Below are positions 1-4,100 of a DNA stretch of 7,050 nucleotides, in pieces; the first letter of the stretch is position 1, and each line of letters opens with the position of its first letter. The position numbers were made by a program, and so were the translations under genes. Source of the DNA: Thermoplasmata archaeon (lineage in GTDB: Archaea; Thermoplasmatota; SW-10-69-26); NCBI GenBank assembly GCA_003561665.1, contig PWVY01000081.1:1-7050 (forward strand). Reading direction: 5' to 3'. Below the pieces are notes generated by a model. That model saw nothing but the letters and a program-made list of their open reading frames with translations, searched no databases and had not been told where the DNA came from.

Positions 1-1
1 C

Positions 2-580
2 GCCAACGACCCCCGCCACCTGGCCGGCACCCTCGACATCGACGCCAGCACCAAAGGCGCCCGCTTCGTGCGCTTCTTGGACGCGTTCAACCTGCCCATC
101 ATCACGCTCGTCGACGTTCCCGGGTTCCTCCCCGGCACCGATCAAGAACACAACGGCGTGATCCGCCACGGGGCCAAACTCGTGCACGCCTACAGCGAAG
201 CCACCACGCCCAAACTCACCACCGTCCTCCGGAAAGCGTACGGAGGCGCGTACATCGCCATGTGCAGCAAGAACCTCGGCTCGGACATCAACCTCGCATG
301 GCCCACCGCCGAGATCGCGGTCATGGGCGCCAAAGGCGCCGTGCGCGTGCTTCACCGCAAACGCATCGCGAACGCCAACGACGAAAGCGCCGTGCAACAA
401 CAGCTCGAGCGCGAATACGAAAACGCCTTCGCCAACCCCTACCAAGCCGCCAAGCAAGGCTACGTCGACGCCGTCATCGAACCCCACACCACGCGCGGGA
501 CCCTCATCACGAGCCTCTCCCGCCTCACCGAGAAACGCTCACCCCCCACGGACAAACGCCACGGAAACATCCCCCTCTAG
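2..580 (+). CDS. Acyl-CoA carboxylase carboxyltransferase (beta) subunit, PccB/AccD5 type, 3' part
   Basis: This is the C-terminal 192 residues of a biotin-dependent acyl-CoA carboxylase beta subunit. The family is usually about 510-530 residues, so the 5' part lies upstream of the window. The enzyme moves a carboxyl group from carboxybiotin to acetyl- or propionyl-CoA, giving malonyl- or methylmalonyl-CoA in the cytosol. Seen in the sequence are VDVPGFLPGTDQEHNGVIRHG (split here as VDVPGFLPG and TDQEHNGVIRHG), the oxyanion-type YGGAY segment near 239-253, WPTAEIAVMGAKGAV, FANPYQAA, GYVDAVIEP and the typical C-terminal end HGNIPL before TAG. The residue after GGAY is Ile (254-256). That position is Asp in propionyl-CoA carboxylases such as human PCCB, so the acyl substrate is uncertain. 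A GTG at 68 is internal, because the frame is open from base 2 with conserved sequence. The stop lies 11 bases before the megasynthase start, which suggests one operon. No biotin carboxylase or biotin carrier gene is in view. The family is certain; the substrate is not. Confidence 0.95.
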   Translation, partial: ANDPRHLAGTLDIDASTKGARFVRFLDAFNLPIITLVDVPGFLPGTDQEHNGVIRHGAKLVHAYSEATTPKLTTVLRKAYGGAYIAMCSKNLGSDINLAWPTAEIAVMGAKGAVRVLHRKRIANANDESAVQQQLEREYENAFANPYQAAKQGYVDAVIEPHTTRGTLITSLSRLTEKRSPPTDKRHGNIPL

Positions 581-586
581 GAGGAG
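579..586 (+). promoter_or_regulatory. Strong Shine-Dalgarno site overlapping the upstream stop codon
   Basis: AGGAGGAG begins inside the TAG stop (578-580) of the carboxylase gene. AGGAGG (579-584) ends seven bases before the ATG at 592. This near-perfect ribosome binding site fixes the start of the megasynthase. Its overlap with the stop codon suggests translational coupling of the two genes. No promoter or terminator is seen in the 11-base gap, so the two are probably co-transcribed (inference). Confidence 0.85.
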
Positions 587-591
587 ACCCC

Positions 592-1191
592 ATGCACCTA
601 CGCGAACGCTTCATCATCCACGACCCCCCCGGCCTGGACGCCACGCTTGCAACCGCCGCCCAAAACAACGACGCCTGGGCCCTCATCGACGCGACGGTCC
701 CAGAGGAACGCGGCAAAATCGACACGCTCGACGCCGACCGCGTGATCCTCCGCGTCCCCCTCGACGCGACGCCCACCCCGAACGTGGGCATCGCCATGCT
801 CGCCCCTTGGCGCATCGAGCCCGAGCACGTTCCCGATCTCGAAGAGGCCATCCAAGCATGGAACCAACAAGGGACCCCCGCGGCCGTGGAGGTCCGAACA
901 CAAGAAGAAGCGCGACGCGCCGTCGATGCAGGAGCCGACATGCTCGTCGCTCGAGGAGCCGAAGGCCCCGGGCGCGTGAGCGAACGCTCCAACCTCGTCC
1001 TCCTACCCGCGCTTTCGACGTTCGAGGTCCCCCTGATCGCATGGGGCGGGGCGGGTCCGAACGCGACAGGCGCGTTGTTCGTGCACGCCGACATGGTTGT
1101 CCTCGACGCGCAACTTTTCCTCCTAGAGGAAGCCGGCACCTCCCAGGCATGGGAACGAGCCCTGCACGCCTTCGACGGGAGCGATGTGAAA
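592..1191 (+). other. Domain: degenerate NMO-like (2-nitropropane dioxygenase) repeat, residues about 1-200
   Basis: The N-terminal region reads as an alternating beta/alpha segment like part of a nitronate monooxygenase barrel. Its landmarks are VEVRTQEEARRAVDAGAD (99-116), MLVARGAEGPGRV (117-129), LIAWGGAG (148-155) and MVVLDAQL (168-175). These line up in order with landmarks of such barrels: the 'GxEAGGH' phosphate/flavin loop, the 'GGI' loop and the strand near the end. However, GAEGPGRV replaces the usual glycine-glycine-histidine loop, so flavin binding or catalysis here is doubtful. It is probably a structural or vestigial copy of the better-preserved domain at 312-595. After it, DGSDVKALG and GEPYHVHARV (about 195-214) look like a further ordered region. 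The call rests on pattern reading and is weaker than the others. Confidence 0.6.
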
Positions 1192-4100
1192 GCCCTCGGG
1201 AACACGCTTGGGGAACCTTACCACGTGCACGCGCGCGTCGCCGACGAGCACGTTCACGAAGCCTGGGAGAACGAACAAGCCAGCGAAGCCGGGCCTGCAA
1301 CCCGACGCGAAGAACTCCTCGCCCTCCTCGACGCCGACCGACAAGGCTTCGATCAAGACCCCGGGTCCGGGTTCTTCCCCCTCGGCCACGATGCCGCGCA
1401 CGCAAGCCGCTTCGCGCAACACGAAACCCTAGAGGGGGCCCTCGCCTTCCTCGAAGCACGCATCCAAGACCAATTCGACACGTTCGCCCTCAACGAGGAA
1501 AGCCCCCTTGCCCGCGAACACGGGACCCAATACCCCATCGTGCAAGGCGCCATGGCGAACGTCAGCGAGGTGCCCGCCTTCGCGAAAGCCGTCGCAGACG
1601 AAGGCGCCCTCCCCTTCCTTGCCTTCGCCGCCCTCCGCGAAGAATGGGCCCGAGAAGCGCTCGAAGGAACCCTCGAACAACTCGACGAGGACCAACCGTT
1701 CGGATGCGGCATCATCGGACTGGATGTCAACGCCAAGAAACGGGACGCGCACATCCGCCTGCTCAAAGAACACAAACCCCCCTACGCCTTGATCGCGGCA
1801 GGCACAGCCGAGCAAGCCCTTCACCTCGAGAACGAAGGCATCGACACGTACCTTCACACGCCCAGCCGCGGCATCGTACGCCAAGCCCTCGACATGGGCC
1901 TGGAACGCATCGTCGTCGAAGGCAACGAATGCGGCGGGCACATCGGTAAACTCCCCAGCCTCGTTCTCTGGGACCAAGCCCTCCAAGAGGTCCACCAGAA
2001 GAACCAGGACACGATGGTGCTCCTGGCCGGAGGCATCGGGGACGAAGCCACAAGCGCCATGGCCGGGACGCTTGCAAGCGCCTCCCAAGCGCGCGTTGGC
2101 GCCCTCATGGGCACCGCGTACCTCGCCACGCACGAGATCGTGGACACGGGCGCTATCCCCGACAGTTACCAAGATCTCGTCCTCACCGCCAAGGACACGG
2201 ACGTCACCGGAGGCACGACAGGCATCCGGTCCCGAAGCGCGCCCACGCCCTTCACGAAACGCATCCGAAGCTACGAGCAGGAACTGCTCAAAGAAGGCGT
2301 ACCCCTCAATGAGCGCCAGGAGAAAGTCGAACGCAAGAACCTTGGCTCCACGCGCCTGGCCGCCCGCCGCTTGAAACGGGACGACGAGGGCGAATACCAC
2401 ACCGTTCCCATCAGCGAGCAACTCAGCGAAGGGAACTTCCTCATGGGGCAAGGGGCCGAACTCATCGAGGACCGCATCACGATCCAACAGCTCCACGAGA
2501 ACGTCACCACGACCGCCGAGAACGTGCAAGAAACCGCACGCGAACGCTTAGCAGAACCCTTCTCTCCCCCCACAACGGACGAGGGGACCTTCGAGGTTCA
2601 AGAAGGCGCCGTAGCCATCGTTGGCCTCGGCTGCGTGCTCCCCGACGCAGACGACGTCGACGCCTACTGGAACAACCTCATCAACGGGCACGTCAGCATC
2701 CGAGAACTCCCCGAAGACCGCTGGCCCGTGCCCAAAAGCGCTCACTACGATCCCGACGGTGACGAGGGAACCTACACCGTCTTGGGCGCGTTCATCGAAG
2801 AAACCGACTTCGAACCCATCGAGTACCGCATCCCCCCCGCCGTGGCCGACCAGATGGATCCCGGCCAGAAATGGGCCGTGAAAGCCACCGAACAAGCCCT
2901 CGAAGATGCCGGCCTCGACACGGTGGAAGACCGCGACCGCTGGTCCGTGATCCTCGGCAACGCGCAAGGCGGCGAAGCCCGCAACTGGAGCGACCGACGC
3001 GTCGCGCTACGCGAAACCCTCGCCCGGCTTGAACAAGAGGGCGCCGAGGAACACGTGCTCAACCAAGTCGAAGCCATGATGGACGACTACAAGCCCATCA
3101 CGGAAGACACGATGCCCGGCGAGCTCTCCAACGTCATCGCCAGCCGCGTCTGCCACGTGTTCGACATCGGAGGCCCCGCCCGCACCGTGGACACCGCATG
3201 CGCCAGCAGCCTCGCCGCGACGGAAGAAGCCGTCCGCCAACTCCGCGACGGCGACGTGGATGTCGCCATCACCGGCGGCGTGGACCGAAGCATGCACCCC
3301 GCCGCGTACACCAAGTTCAGCGCCATCGGCGCCCTCTCCAAGGAGGGTAGCTTCCCCTTCGACGAGCAAGCCAGCGGGTTCGTCATGGGCGAAGGCTGCG
3401 GCATCCTCGTCCTCAAACGCCTCGAAGACGCCCTCCAAGATGGAGACCGCGTGTACGCTGTGGTCGAAGGGGTTGGATCCAGCTCGGATGGGAGCGGGAA
3501 AGGCATCACCGCGCCTAACCCTGAAGGGCAAGAACGCGCGATCCAACGCGCCTGGGAGGACGCCGGCACGGACCCCAGCACGCTTGGCTTCATCGAAGCC
3601 CACGGCACCGGCACGCCCGTAGGGGACCCTACCGAAGCCCAAACGCTCGACGCGATGATCCGCGACCACACCGAAGGCCCCGTCCAGCTTGGAAGCGTGA
3701 AAGCCAACATCGGGCACCTGAAAAGCGCCGCCGGCGCCGCCGGCCTCCTGAAAGCCGCGCTCGCCCTCCACCACCGACGCCTCCCCCCAACACCCGTGAC
3801 AACGCCCACCCCGCACGTCGACTGGGACGACTCCCCCCTGAACGTCGCCATCGAGCCCGCCGACCTCCCCCAAGACACCGTGCGCGCCGGCGTCAGCGCG
3901 TTCGGGTTCGGCGGCACCAACAGCCACATCATCCTCTCCACCCCCCCAACGGCACGAACCCAGGACCAAGAACCCGCCAAGGTCCCCTACGGGCTCGTCA
4001 GCGGGGACGATCTCGAAAGCATGGAACAAGCCCTCACCGCGCCCCGAGAACGCTGGACGTTCAACACGGACGATGCGATCCGCGTCGCCGTGCACCCCAC

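Noticed and set aside
581..591. Promoter or terminator between the two genes
   Set aside because: The gap is only 11 bases and is taken up by the Shine-Dalgarno site and spacer; no hairpin or promoter element fits.
807..1949. Forward frame of 380 codons, very Arg/Pro-rich
   Set aside because: It is an out-of-phase shadow of the megasynthase. The composition is what GC-rich codons give in the wrong frame, and no domain is recognisable.
1429..2529. Antisense frame of 366 codons opposite the NMO-like domain
   Set aside because: It is a codon-register mirror of the sense gene, with Val/Gly/Asp/Glu-rich composition and no recognisable motif; the sense strand shows QGAM, GGH and AGGI motifs.
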